NCBI GenBank assembly: GCA_901472455.1
Contig: LR590464.1
Coordinates: 2,170,001 to 2,234,000 of the forward strand
Length of the DNA stretch: 64,000 nt
Direction of reading: 5' to 3'
From: Leclercia adecarboxylata
Lineage (GTDB): Bacteria; Pseudomonadota; Gammaproteobacteria; Enterobacterales; Enterobacteriaceae
Part shown: one piece after another, positions 27,429 through 36,145 of the stretch
Position numbering within the stretch: the stretch's first letter is position 1
How the letters are laid out: each line of letters begins with the position of its first letter
Notes under the pieces: generated by a model
Seen by the model: the letters and a program-made list of their open reading frames with translations, nothing else
The model's database searches: none
What the model was told of the DNA's origin: nothing
Program-made: the position numbers and the translations under genes

Positions 27429-27932
27429 ATGCCAATGACCAGCAGCCTTCGCAATAAACTGATCGCCGCAGCTGGTGGCGGTGCAATGCTGATTGCCTCA
27501 CTTTTCCTCGGTGGGCAGGATGGCGTCGAAGGGCGCAAGTATGAGGCCTATAAAGACGTCGCCGGGGTGTGGACTGTGTGCGACGGCCATACTGGGCGGG
27601 ATATCGTCAGGGGCAAGACTTATACCGATCGCGAGTGTGACCAGTTGCTGTGGAAAGACCTCCAGCCAGCCAAGCGTACGGTAGACAATCTGGTCAGGGT
27701 GCCGCTGGGCGAGTATCAGCGCGCCGCGCTTTACAGCTTTGTCTTTAACGTTGGTTCTGACGCGTTCTCGAAGTCTACGCTGCTGCGCAAACTGAACAAA
27801 GGTGATCACGACGGGGCGTGCGAAGAAATGCGCCGTTGGGTTTACGCTGGTGGCATGAAATGGAAAGGCCTCCAGAACCGGCGAGAGATGGAGCGATCGA
27901 TGTGCCTGGCGGAGAGTAAACATGACCTTTAG
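27429..27932 (+). CDS. SAR endolysin (R21-type GH24 lysozyme)
   Basis: 167 residues. The N-terminal signal-anchor-release segment LIAAAGGGAMLIASLFLGG is weakly hydrophobic and rich in Gly/Ala. The catalytic region EGRKYEAYKDVAGVWTVCDG carries the Glu and, following it, HTG, as in T4/R21 lysozymes. Begins 2 bases after the holin stop codon. Exported by Sec, held inactive in the membrane and released when the pinholin depolarises it. Confidence 0.92.
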   Translation: MPMTSSLRNKLIAAAGGGAMLIASLFLGGQDGVEGRKYEAYKDVAGVWTVCDGHTGRDIVRGKTYTDRECDQLLWKDLQPAKRTVDNLVRVPLGEYQRAALYSFVFNVGSDAFSKSTLLRKLNKGDHDGACEEMRRWVYAGGMKWKGLQNRREMERSMCLAESKHDL

Positions 27933-28287
27933 CCTTCGAACGATTCTGCTGCTCGCTGTCATGATCATGCTACTCGCTTGTGGCTATGGCGAGTTACGTT
28001 ACAGGAATGGCTGGTATGCCCACGCTGAACACATCAACGTGCTGGCCGCTGATAAGCGGGCCAAAGCCGAAAAGGCTATTCAGCCTGTCGAACTGAAGGC
28101 CGCTCAGGCCAGAGACGAAGGCCGGGTAATCTACCGAACCATAACCCGTGACGTGGTGAAATATGTCCAGGATCCAAATCGTACCGTTTGTGATTTTGAC
28201 GATGAGTCTGTCCGGCTGCGCAGAGAGGCAATCGACGCTGCCAACTCCATCAGCGGATTTGATGCAGGAACCCTGCAAGGGAAGTAA
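27922..28287 (+). CDS. Rz: Inner-membrane spanin (Rz-like)
   Basis: 121 residues. N-terminal transmembrane anchor (TILLLAVMIMLLACGYG), then a periplasmic coiled-coil (ADKRAKAEKAIQPVELKAAQ) and ending NSISGFDAGTLQGK. Overlaps the endolysin by 11 bases and encloses the start of Rz1. Together the two spanins fuse inner and outer membranes at lysis. Confidence 0.85.
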   Translation: MTFSLRTILLLAVMIMLLACGYGELRYRNGWYAHAEHINVLAADKRAKAEKAIQPVELKAAQARDEGRVIYRTITRDVVKYVQDPNRTVCDFDDESVRLRREAIDAANSISGFDAGTLQGK

Positions 28288-28402
28288 CGCTGGCACCAAT
28301 AGCGATGAAGATCTGCAGGCTGATATCGAAACTGCGGAATGCCTGCGCCAGCTGCGCCTCGATAAGTACCGCTGGCAGGCCTGGTATAAAGCCGTGAAGT
28401 GA
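28163..28402 (+). CDS. Rz1: Outer-membrane spanin lipoprotein (Rz1-like)
   Basis: 79 residues in the +1 frame, starting inside Rz. Signal peptide IVPFVILTMSLSGC with lipobox LSGC, so the mature lipoprotein starts at Cys19. Extends beyond the end of Rz, giving an overlapped rather than fully embedded pair. Confidence 0.82.
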   Translation: MSRIQIVPFVILTMSLSGCAERQSTLPTPSADLMQEPCKGSNAGTNSDEDLQADIETAECLRQLRLDKYRWQAWYKAVK

Positions 28403-28445
28403 ATGCAAAGCTAACTGCTTGTGGGCTTGATGGCTCCGAAAAATG

Positions 28446-28481
28446 TCCCTTCCGAAATGAAATCCTGCAGTTCGGAAGGGA
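28446..28481. other. Perfect hairpin after the spanin genes
   Basis: TCCCTTCCGAA pairs with TTCGGAAGGGA (11 bp, 14-base loop). No T run follows, so it is not a standard terminator; it may be an mRNA stabiliser. Confidence 0.4.
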
Positions 28482-28520
28482 GACCAAGAGGGTCAACATT
28501 ACAAGGAGAATATCAATGTA

Positions 28521-28724
28521 GTGCATGACTCAATAAAAATCCCAAGTATTAAAATAATAACGAAAATGACACTTTTTTTTCTGATTAGGCTAATACCTGC
28601 TGAATATTTATTAGCCCGACTAAGCAAAAAGTTTTATACAACTCACATTAAAAATTTTGGCATCAACTACATTCAAATTGCACGAGTGATTCGACATCTT
28701 TGCCATTTAAGCCAATCCCCCTAA
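28521..28724 (+). CDS. Possible AT-rich membrane protein
   Basis: 67-residue frame (MHDSIKIPSIKIITKMTLFF) with one hydrophobic segment, in a very AT-rich patch. AAGGAG lies 13-18 bases upstream. Its end runs into RNA copy 3, which makes it doubtful; it may be chance. Confidence 0.25.
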   Translation: MHDSIKIPSIKIITKMTLFFLIRLIPAEYLLARLSKKFYTTHIKNFGINYIQIARVIRHLCHLSQSP

Positions 28725-28799
28725 GCGGTGGGGCAACCAGTAAAAGCTGGACGTATGCGAATTTGCTTACTGGAGTAAGTTCACCGGGAGGCACCCGGG
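28709..28799 (+). ncRNA. Structured repeat RNA, copy 3 (C4/IsrK-like candidate)
   Basis: AATCCCCCTAAGCGGTGGGG, a variable loop, then CACCGGGAGGCACCCGGGG. The conserved blocks match copies 1 and 2, while flanks and loop differ. About 300 bp downstream of the spanins. Confidence 0.5.
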
Positions 28800-28875
28800 G
28801 TTTGAGGGAAAGACTGAAGGAACAGGCATAACGTCGAACTTTGTGCAAAAGCTATCTACATTGCTGTATGACCCT

Positions 28876-28905
28876 GACCAGTTCTGTCCGAGCTGGTCTT
28901 TTTTT
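28876..28905 (+). terminator. Terminator downstream of RNA copy 3
   Basis: GACCAG-N11-CTGGTC followed by TTTTTTT. Confidence 0.75.
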
Positions 28906-29238
28906 GACAAAAAAAGCCCCCTGGAGAGAGGGCAAGACATGCTATGGACGGATGTTTCTGAGTGTACTCATGCGGGTCATGAGACAGTTCCATGGGATTC
29001 CCTGGTGCAGGTAGGAGCCTTGCAGGGAGTTATAAATATGGTCCGTGGTTCTGATTCAACAAGCGGAAGCAGTAACACCAGGATGATTCTTAATACATAA
29101 AAGTAAACGTCCTGATATAGGGTCATATGCTTCGTTAAAGTCTTAACCCTGAGGCCCGGACACCGTCTCCTCTGAACTTTAAGCATAGAAAATTCTTAGC
29201 CTCGAAATCGAGAGGCTTTTAATCACCGAGGAATAAGC
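28906..29238. other. Non-coding stretch
   Basis: No supported gene; the open frame spanning 28843-29100 runs through a terminator. A hairpin AGCCTC-GAAATC-GAGGCT-like structure with TTTT ends the stretch near 29197-29221. Confidence 0.4.
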
Positions 29239-29436
29239 ATGACAGTAGTTCTTACAGCAAAACAGATTGAGGACCTGGCAGCCTTCGCTAAAGAGGACGG
29301 CCAGGCACAATACACCATCACCACTGTGACAATCCCTGAGTTCGAAGCGGATGATGGTGAGGTTACCCCTGAGTATACCGGACTGATTGCTTACTCCGAT
29401 TCACTTGAGCATGGTGTCCTGCAACTCGACGACTAA
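29239..29436 (+). CDS. Small acidic phage protein
   Basis: 65 residues, MTVVLTAKQIEDLAAFAKED ... GLIAYSDSLEHGVLQLDD, after a GAGGAAT ribosome site. Strongly acidic. I recall similar unnamed proteins in Gifsy/Fels-like phages near the lysis-packaging boundary. Function unknown. Confidence 0.6.
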   Translation: MTVVLTAKQIEDLAAFAKEDGQAQYTITTVTIPEFEADDGEVTPEYTGLIAYSDSLEHGVLQLDD

Positions 29437-29570
29437 GCAACCATTACAAAGCTCATCTGCTGGTGGGCTTGATAATGGTGATGAATATCTCATTTTTTAT
29501 TGTAGTTGACATAAAATCCTTTATTTTCATTGTGATAAAATTATAGGGCATCAATGAAAAGGAGGTGCAT

Positions 29571-29849
29571 ATGTTCGACGTAACTGTGTTCGGAGCAGGG
29601 CGTTTTGGAGCAGTTTACCATGTTGAAAAGCATGAGTTGACGATCAAGGTTCCTGACTGTCAGGTGAAGGCTCGAGAAATGGTTGGTGGCGTGGCGGTCA
29701 CCCCCGATGTGGAGTATCAGGTCTTTGAATTCCAGGTGGATGACGAGATTTATCTGATCGGAGTTAACGGGCGCAGGCCAAGCGACAATGTGATTAAATC
29801 CCACATCCAGCATGGCGACCCTAAGCCTAAGCCATACAAAACACTGTAA
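29571..29849 (+). CDS. Small phage protein of unknown function
   Basis: 92 residues from MFDVTVFGAGRFGAVYHVEK, after a strong AAAGGAGGT site. Beta-rich, ending HGDPKPKPYKTL. Directly followed by a terminator (ACCGCCTCCGGGCGGTTTTTTATT, 29848-29871). Confidence 0.55.
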   Translation: MFDVTVFGAGRFGAVYHVEKHELTIKVPDCQVKAREMVGGVAVTPDVEYQVFEFQVDDEIYLIGVNGRRPSDNVIKSHIQHGDPKPKPYKTL

Positions 29850-29873
29850 CCGCCTCCGGGCGGTTTTTTATTG
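29849..29873 (+). terminator. Terminator before the packaging genes
   Basis: ACCGCC-TCC-GGGCGGT followed by TTTTTATT. Confidence 0.8.
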
Positions 29874-29935
29874 CCATCACTATGGGTAGACCCATCGTAA
29901 TGGCTTTATGCAAAAGCTCTGGCGCTGGTATGTAA

Positions 29936-30376
29936 TTACTTTGCTAGTAATGCCTCGGCTATGTAATCCCAACGGTCAAGATACTGCCCCTCATCAGCTT
30001 TGCTTATTTTGAATAGGGGGGCACTGTGATGCCAGGTGGCATGGCTGGCGACTACTTCGCTCGGAACGATGAAAACTTCGGGAAAGGTTTTATTGGCTAT
30101 ATCTTCAGACATATTGCAGAACACGTAAAAGAAATCAGGAGAGGCAGCAGGCATGTGCTTGCCGACCATCCATTGACGTGGCTGGCTTCTTGCCCAAGAG
30201 CCTTTAACCTGAATACTGATACTCTTTGAACCGTCAATAGTGGCAATTATATCTACAGCGCTAGAACCACTCGTTGTTAGTGCTGCGGATATTCCCAGGC
30301 GTGACAGCATATAGGCAATGAAGTATTCACCTGCATCCCCAGCGCTTTTAGAAGAGCGTTTAACAATTTCTGACAT
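29936..30376 (-). CDS. Putative PD-(D/E)xK nuclease-fold protein, opposite strand
   Basis: 146 residues from MSEIVKRSSKSAGDAGEYFI. The motif VDIIATIDGSKSISIQVKGS fits the D...(E/Q)xK core of restriction-endonuclease-like folds, with an upstream helix GEYFIAYMLSRLGI supplying the usual acidic residue. It lies alone on the minus strand between lysis and terminase genes. Could be a DNA-end or Holliday-junction nuclease, or a defence factor; the function is unassigned. Confidence 0.55.
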   Translation of the reverse strand: MSEIVKRSSKSAGDAGEYFIAYMLSRLGISAALTTSGSSAVDIIATIDGSKSISIQVKGSWARSQPRQWMVGKHMPAASPDFFYVFCNMSEDIANKTFPEVFIVPSEVVASHATWHHSAPLFKISKADEGQYLDRWDYIAEALLAK

Positions 30377-30398
30377 ACTCAATCCTTTGGAATAAAAC

Positions 30399-30971
30399 AT
30401 GGCACTCACCGACAAACAAGAAATGTTCTGTCGCGAGTACCTCATCGACTTAAACGCCACGCAAGCGGCTATTCGGGCGGGGTACAGCGTCAAAACTGCA
30501 AACCGCATCGCCGCCCAGCTATTGTCAAAACTTGACATCCAAAACAGAATCGCCGAACTCAAAGCGAAGCGCAACGAAGTTGTGGGTATTGATGCTGATT
30601 ATGTGCTCCGACGCTTAGTTGAAATCGACCAAATGGACGTTCTGGATATCCTCAATGATGACGGCAGCCTCAAAGCGATCAGCATGTGGCCTAAGTCATG
30701 GCGAACCACGCTCACCGGGCTTGATATCAGCACGACCATACAGAACTTCGACGAGGAAACGGCGGAAACCATCCTCAAAAAGATAAAGTGGCCTGACAAG
30801 GTGAGGAACCTTGAGTTGCTCGGTAAGCACGTTCGCGTGCAGGCCTTCAAAGAGCAGGTTGAGCAGAAAGTCGTAGCGACCCACAACGTCATGCTGGTAC
30901 CGACTAGCGACAACGTGGATAGCTGGGAAGCGGCAGCACAGAAGCAGCAGAGCGAGGTTCTTGGTGGATGA
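30399..30971 (+). CDS. Terminase small subunit
   Basis: 190 residues. Terminase_2-type HTH at the N-terminus: LTDKQEMFCREYLIDLNATQAAIRAGYSVKTANRIAAQLLS. Then helical and oligomerisation regions. Overlaps terL by 4 bases (ATGA). Recognises phage DNA for packaging. Confidence 0.9.
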   Translation: MALTDKQEMFCREYLIDLNATQAAIRAGYSVKTANRIAAQLLSKLDIQNRIAELKAKRNEVVGIDADYVLRRLVEIDQMDVLDILNDDGSLKAISMWPKSWRTTLTGLDISTTIQNFDEETAETILKKIKWPDKVRNLELLGKHVRVQAFKEQVEQKVVATHNVMLVPTSDNVDSWEAAAQKQQSEVLGG

Positions 30972-32542
30972 ATTACAAAGCCGTCTGGAAACCTCTGCCG
31001 GGATCGCAATCGCTCTCACTGAGCTGCCCCTGTAACGAAATTCTCTACGAGGGAACGCGCGGTCCGGGTAAAACTGCCGCGCAGCTGGCGCGTTTCCGTC
31101 GCCTCGTTGGCCTGGGCTATGGCTCGTTCTGGCGTGGCGTGATATTCGATACCGAGTATAAGAACCTTACCGACATCATCACCCAGTCGAAGCGTATGTA
31201 CCGCCTGTTTAACGACGGTGCGCGTTATCTGGCGTCAGCATCTGAGCTGCGCTGGGTGTGGCCTACCGGTGAAGAGCTGTTGTTCCGCTTCGGGAAGGAA
31301 GAGGGCGACTACTGGGACTATCACGGTCAGGAGTTCCCGTTCATTGGCTTCAACGAGCTGACCAAGCAGCAGTCTGGTGAGTTCTACGAGATGATGTTCT
31401 CCTGCCGGCGATCATCTTTTCGGCCCGAGAACTACCCGAGGGATGATGGCTCACTGCTGAAGCCGATTCCACTGGAGACATTCAGCACCACAAACCCGTT
31501 TGGCATCGGCCACACATGGGTTAAGAAGCGCTTCATTGAGCCTGCGCCGCGCGGCACCATCATTCGCGAAACGCAGAAGGTGTTTAACCCTCAGACCGAG
31601 CGAGAAGAGGACGTGACGCTGACGCGTGTCGCTATCCACGGTTCGTTCAAAGAGAACCCGTATCTGGATCCGCAGTACATCGCGACGCTGATGGCAATCA
31701 AAGACCCTAACCGGCGCAAAGCCTGGGTAGAGGGTTCATGGGATGTCACCAGCGGTGGTCGCTTTGACCATCTGTGGAATGCCTCGCATCACGTGATTAA
31801 GCCGTTCCGCATTCCCGATAGCTGGACGGTTGACCGCTCTCATGACTGGGGAGAATCGAAGCCGTTCTCCAACCTCTGGTGGGCGCGGGCTGACGGCACC
31901 ACCGCCGAGCTGCCTGATGGTCGCCAGTTCTGCCCGCCTGCCGGGTCGCTGATCCTCATTGGCGAGTGGTACGGCTGCCCGCCTGATGAGCTGAACAAAG
32001 GGCTGAATATGTCATCCACCAACGTTGCTAAGGGCGTGGCGTGGATTGATAAGCGTCTGGTGGGAGAGGAGCTTGCTGAGCCCGAGGAGATAAAACTCAA
32101 CGGGGTAACTCAGGGGCAACTAAACATTATGCCCGGCATCTGCAAGAAGGTAGTTCCCGGCCCTGCTGACGGTGCGATCTACAACACTGGCGATGACGAA
32201 CTCTCCATTGCACAGAAAATGGAATCGCAGGGGCGTCAAATGGGTGCCATCCAATAAAAAAACCGGGATCGCGCGTGAACGGCGCGGCGCTATTTGCTGA
32301 CATGCTCGAGGCCGTGATTGAAGGTAAAAAGCTGGAATCAGGCATGCCTGAGAAGCCAGCCTTCTACGCATTCGACTATTGCCGGGGGCTGGATTAGCCG
32401 TGTGCCGGTGCTCGTTCGCGACAGTAAGAACCCTGACGACGTAGACACCCAGCAGGAAGATCACGACTGGGATGGCACGCGCTACGCCGTCCTGCATTCA
32501 CCGCCGAAGAAAGTCGGCAAAGTCACCAGCCTGAGGCTCTAA
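30968..32542 (+). CDS. Terminase large subunit
   Basis: ATPase with a Walker A-like EGTRGPGKTAAQLARFRRLV, the Walker B region QEFPFIGFNELTKQ and a C-terminal nuclease domain (SHDWGESKPFSNLWW as the first acid). Two shifts near 32245 and 32390 hide the C-terminus, which reads SNKKPGSRVNGAALFADMLE and ends KKVGKVTSLRL. About 525 residues. Motor and headful-type nuclease. Confidence 0.9.
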
Positions 32543-32546
32543 CTCC

Positions 32547-33950
32547 ATGCCTGATATTTCAACACCCAATCTGGACTATGGGAACATGGTGCAGGCGTGG
32601 GACATTAACGACGCCCTGATGGGCGGCACGCTGTACATGCGCCAGCTTGGTGAGGCTTATCTGCCGCGCTGGCCGAAAGAGGACAAAGAAGATTACAAAA
32701 AGCGCCTGGCGGTGGCCACGCTACTTCCTGCCTACGAAGAGACGATCAACCAGAACGTCGGGCGCGTATTCGCTGAACCAATCCAGTTGGGCGAAAACGT
32801 GCCGGACCAGCTGCGTGAGTTCGCGAAAGACGTGGACCTTGAAGGCACCCGCCTCGATGTATGGGCGCAGGCATTCTTCAGCCTGGCGATGCAGTACGGT
32901 CTGTCCCATGCGCTGGTGGACTATCCGCGTGTGGACGCAGAGCAGGTCAGGACGAAAGCTGACGAAAAGGCGACCGGCGCGCGCCCGTACGTCACCATGC
33001 TGAATCCCCGCCAGGTGATCGGCTGGAAGTCGAAGATGACCGGCGGTAAGGTCGTGCTCACGTCGCTGCGCATCAAAGAGGTGGTGGTCGAAGACGGTGA
33101 CGACTTCGGGCAGACGAAAGTCGAACAGATCCGCCTCCTGACGCCGGGCACGGTGCAGATTTACCGGAAGGCTACCGGTGCAGAGGGGCAGGCCACCTGG
33201 ACGTTACATGACGAATGGCAAACCTCCCGCCGCGACATCACCCTGGTCACGCTCTACACCAAACGCACCGGTTTTATGTGCGGCTCACCGCCGCTGCTCA
33301 ACATGGCGCTGCTGAACGTCAAGCACTGGCAGAGCCAGAGCGAGCAGGACAACATCCTCCACGTCGCCCGGGTGCCCATCCTCACCGTGTTCGGGTTGGA
33401 GGAGGGGCAGGAGCTGGTAATTGGTTCTTCATCTGCGGCAAGTTTCAATGATCGGCAGAAACAGGGCCTCGAGTACGTCGAGCACACCGGCTCCTCCATC
33501 GGCGCTGGCAAAGAGTCGCTGGCTGAGCTGGTGGAGCAGATGCGCCAGGCTGGCGCAAAGCTGCTGCGCTCCGACAATACCTCGACCAAGTCTGTTGATC
33601 AGACCTCAGAAGAGAAGATGCAGGAGCAGTCGCCGCTATACACCATGGCAACCAGCCTGGAAGATGCGATCGACAACATCCTGCAAATCATGGCCGAGTA
33701 CATCGGCGAGAAAGACGGCGGCAGCGTCGATGTACGCACTGAACTGGATGTTGAGTCGAAAGAGTTCAACCCTCCGGCGGCGCTGGCTATTCAGTCCCTC
33801 CGTCAGGGTGGTGACCTCCGCCGTATTGACGCGATTAAGGCGCTGCAGAAGCTCAACCTGATTGACGCTGATGCAGATCCCGATGTGGTGCTGAGCGAAC
33901 TGCTGGCTGAATCAGCTTCGCTGAATGAACCGCCGCCTGGCGAGGTGTGA
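32547..33950 (+). CDS. Portal protein (DUF4055)
   Basis: 467 residues. Belongs to the DUF4055 portal type: LAVATLLPAYEETINQNVGR, AMQYGLSHALVDYPRVDAEQ, and the crown-side helix EEKMQEQSPLYTMATSLEDA. Starts 5 bases after terL. Forms the dodecameric ring at the capsid vertex. Confidence 0.85.
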   Translation: MPDISTPNLDYGNMVQAWDINDALMGGTLYMRQLGEAYLPRWPKEDKEDYKKRLAVATLLPAYEETINQNVGRVFAEPIQLGENVPDQLREFAKDVDLEGTRLDVWAQAFFSLAMQYGLSHALVDYPRVDAEQVRTKADEKATGARPYVTMLNPRQVIGWKSKMTGGKVVLTSLRIKEVVVEDGDDFGQTKVEQIRLLTPGTVQIYRKATGAEGQATWTLHDEWQTSRRDITLVTLYTKRTGFMCGSPPLLNMALLNVKHWQSQSEQDNILHVARVPILTVFGLEEGQELVIGSSSAASFNDRQKQGLEYVEHTGSSIGAGKESLAELVEQMRQAGAKLLRSDNTSTKSVDQTSEEKMQEQSPLYTMATSLEDAIDNILQIMAEYIGEKDGGSVDVRTELDVESKEFNPPAALAIQSLRQGGDLRRIDAIKALQKLNLIDADADPDVVLSELLAESASLNEPPPGEV

Positions 33951-33952
33951 TA

Positions 33953-35057
33953 TGACCCGGTCCGTTAACGATCGCCTGCAGGACGAGACGATAGCGCATG
34001 GCCTGTATGTGACCCGCTATGGTAATGGCGTTGCCCGGCGCATGGTGGCGTTGCTGAGTAAGATGGATAATGACCTGGCGGCCAGGCTGCTGGTGCTGCT
34101 GGACGGCAAGCGTGCAGACACCTACAGCGCCCTCCGTCTGGCTTCGCTGCTGGCTGGCGTACGCGACCTGAACCAGCAGGCCTACGAACCGGTCAATGAT
34201 GCGCTGGCGCGGGAGCTGACGCGCTACGTTGAGTATGAGGCCGGGTATCAGCTGGACCTGTTTAACAGCATTATCCCTAAGCAGATACTTAAACACGTTC
34301 CGCTGCAAAGTATCGCACCCGAGCAGGTTTATGCCGCAGCAGTGGCGCAGCCGTTCCAGGGGCGCCTACTGAAAGAGTGGGGCCAGAAGCTTGAATCGGA
34401 TCGTCTGGACAAAATCACCAACGCTGTGCGCTCCGGTTTCCTCCAGGGTGAAACCGTAGAGCAGATTGTCCGGCGCGTAGCCGGCACGGCAAAACTTAAC
34501 CGTGAAGATGGGTGATCAATGCATCCCGGCGTGACCTGGCGGTGGTGACCCGCACCGCGGTGAATCACATGGCTGCCACGGCGCGTCAGGAGTTCGCTCA
34601 GGCCAACAGCGATATCGTGAAGGCTAAACAGTGGTCCTCCACCCTGGATACGCATACTAGCCAGTGGTGCATAATCCGTGACCGCAAGCTCTACACGCTC
34701 GACGGCAAGCCGCTTGGGCATGCGATCCCTTATCTGCGCGGGCCCGGCAAAATCCACTTCTGCTGTCGCTCCGGTGAAATCCTGATTACCAAATCGTGGG
34801 AAGAGCTGCAGATAGCCTCAGGCGAACTGAGCAGCGCTACGCGTGCGTCGATGGACGGGCAGGTGCCAGCGCATACCAGCTATGCCGACTGGCTTACCCG
34901 GCAACCGTACGCGCGGCAGGAACAGGTGCTGGGCGTAACCCGGGCCATGATGCTACGTGACGGCAAAATCACGGTGCCGGAGATGTTCAACGATGCCGGG
35001 GAGTTCCTGACCCTGGACGAACTGCGCCGCGTGGATGTGCTGGTGTTAAAAGGATAA
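33953..35057 (+). CDS. Head morphogenesis (minor head) protein
   Basis: MTRSVNDRLQDETIAHGLYV to AKLNREDG, then after one missing G (near 34505) VINASRRDLAVVTRTAVNHM and, further, DTHTSQWCIIRDRKLYTLDG with CCRSGE. This is the Mu F/SPP1 gp7-like C-terminal domain with Cys/His residues. About 367 residues. Located between portal and scaffold as usual. Confidence 0.8.
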
Positions 35058-35060
35058 TTT

Positions 35061-35270
35061 ATGCGTAACGAAGATTTACACCACGTTGGAGACGGACGCG
35101 GTAAGCGACGGGTGTTCGTTAACGGCAACGAGGTCAAACGCTGCATATGGGCGGATGTTAAGCGAGGAATCGCATGCTTTTACCCATACCCAATTCGGAT
35201 CCACAAGCGAAAGCGCGATGAAGTCTATACCCGCAAACTGCGCGGCGTAGTAACCGTCGAATTTATCTAA
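35061..35270 (+). CDS. Small basic phage protein
   Basis: 69 residues, MRNEDLHHVGDGRGKRRVFV, IWADVKRGIACFYPYPIRI, ending GVVTVEFI. The pattern resembles small conserved proteins in Siphoviridae head operons; role unknown. Followed by the terminator at 35274-35296. Confidence 0.55.
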   Translation: MRNEDLHHVGDGRGKRRVFVNGNEVKRCIWADVKRGIACFYPYPIRIHKRKRDEVYTRKLRGVVTVEFI

Positions 35271-35273
35271 CAG

Positions 35274-35296
35274 GCTGCCTCCGGGCGGCCTTTTTT
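35274..35296 (+). terminator. Terminator in the head operon
   Basis: GGCTGCC-TCC-GGGCGGCC followed by TTTTTTAT. Confidence 0.7.
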
Positions 35297-35376
35297 ATGC
35301 CTGCCGCTGAGCGGATGCGACGCGGTGACCGGGTCGGATGACCTACTACCAATGGCCGGAAGGCTGGAGCAAAACA

Positions 35377-36129
35377 ATGAAACTCAAACTCGATGCTAAC
35401 GGAAATGTGGTCGTTGAAAACGGTATGCCTGTGTACGTCCATGATGACGGCAAGGAGTTCCCGTTCGATGCAGCCGCAGCGATGACCAAAATCACCTCCC
35501 TGAACGGTGAAGCCAAAACTCACCGTGAGGCGAAGGAGGCGGCGGAAGCCAGTCTCGCGAAATTCGCTGGCATCTCCGACCCGACCAAGGCGCTTGAGGC
35601 CCTGGAAATGATGACCAAAATCGACCAGAAGAAGCTGATCGACGCTGGCGCCGTTGACCAGGTGAAGGCCGAGATCACCAAGGTTTACCAGCAGCAGCTG
35701 GACGAAGCGAACGGCAAGACCAAACAGCTCGAAACCCAGCTCTACGACGAGATGATCGGCGGCCGCTTCGGTGGTTCGAAATTTATCTCCGAGAAGATGG
35801 CGATCCCGGCTGAGTTCGTGCGTTCCCACTTCGGCCAGAACTTCAAAATCGAAGATGGCAAGGTCGTGGCCTACGACGGGCAGGGCAACAAGGTGTTCTC
35901 CCGCACCAAGCCCGGCGAACTGGCTGGCTTCGATGAAGCGCTGGAATCCCTGGTCGAGTTGCATCCGCAGAAAGACTACATCCTCAAAGCGTCCGGCAAC
36001 AGCGGCGGTGGCTCTCACCAGTCGCAGCATCAGGCCGGGCAGAAAACCATGAAACGCGCTGCTTTCGACGCCTTACCGCCAGTTGAACAACAAACGGTAA
36101 TTGGCGGCGGCATGAGCATCGTTGATTAA
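35377..36129 (+). CDS. Putative scaffold protein
   Basis: 250 residues from MKLKLDANGNVVVENGMPVY. Charged and helical in the middle (NGEAKTHREAKEAAEASLAK, VKAEITKVYQQQLDEANGKT), as in scaffolds, ending with a Gly/Ser/His/Gln linker and VIGGGMSIVD. Directly upstream of the coat protein. I favour the ATG at 35377 over 35338 because GGAG precedes it. Confidence 0.7.
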   Translation: MKLKLDANGNVVVENGMPVYVHDDGKEFPFDAAAAMTKITSLNGEAKTHREAKEAAEASLAKFAGISDPTKALEALEMMTKIDQKKLIDAGAVDQVKAEITKVYQQQLDEANGKTKQLETQLYDEMIGGRFGGSKFISEKMAIPAEFVRSHFGQNFKIEDGKVVAYDGQGNKVFSRTKPGELAGFDEALESLVELHPQKDYILKASGNSGGGSHQSQHQAGQKTMKRAAFDALPPVEQQTVIGGGMSIVD

Positions 36130-36145
36130 CCGAAAGGAAACCTGA

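Noticed and set aside
28843..29100. 85-codon frame after RNA copy 3
   Set aside because: It reads through a clear terminator (28876-28905), has no ribosome site, and the sequence is low in protein-like pattern.
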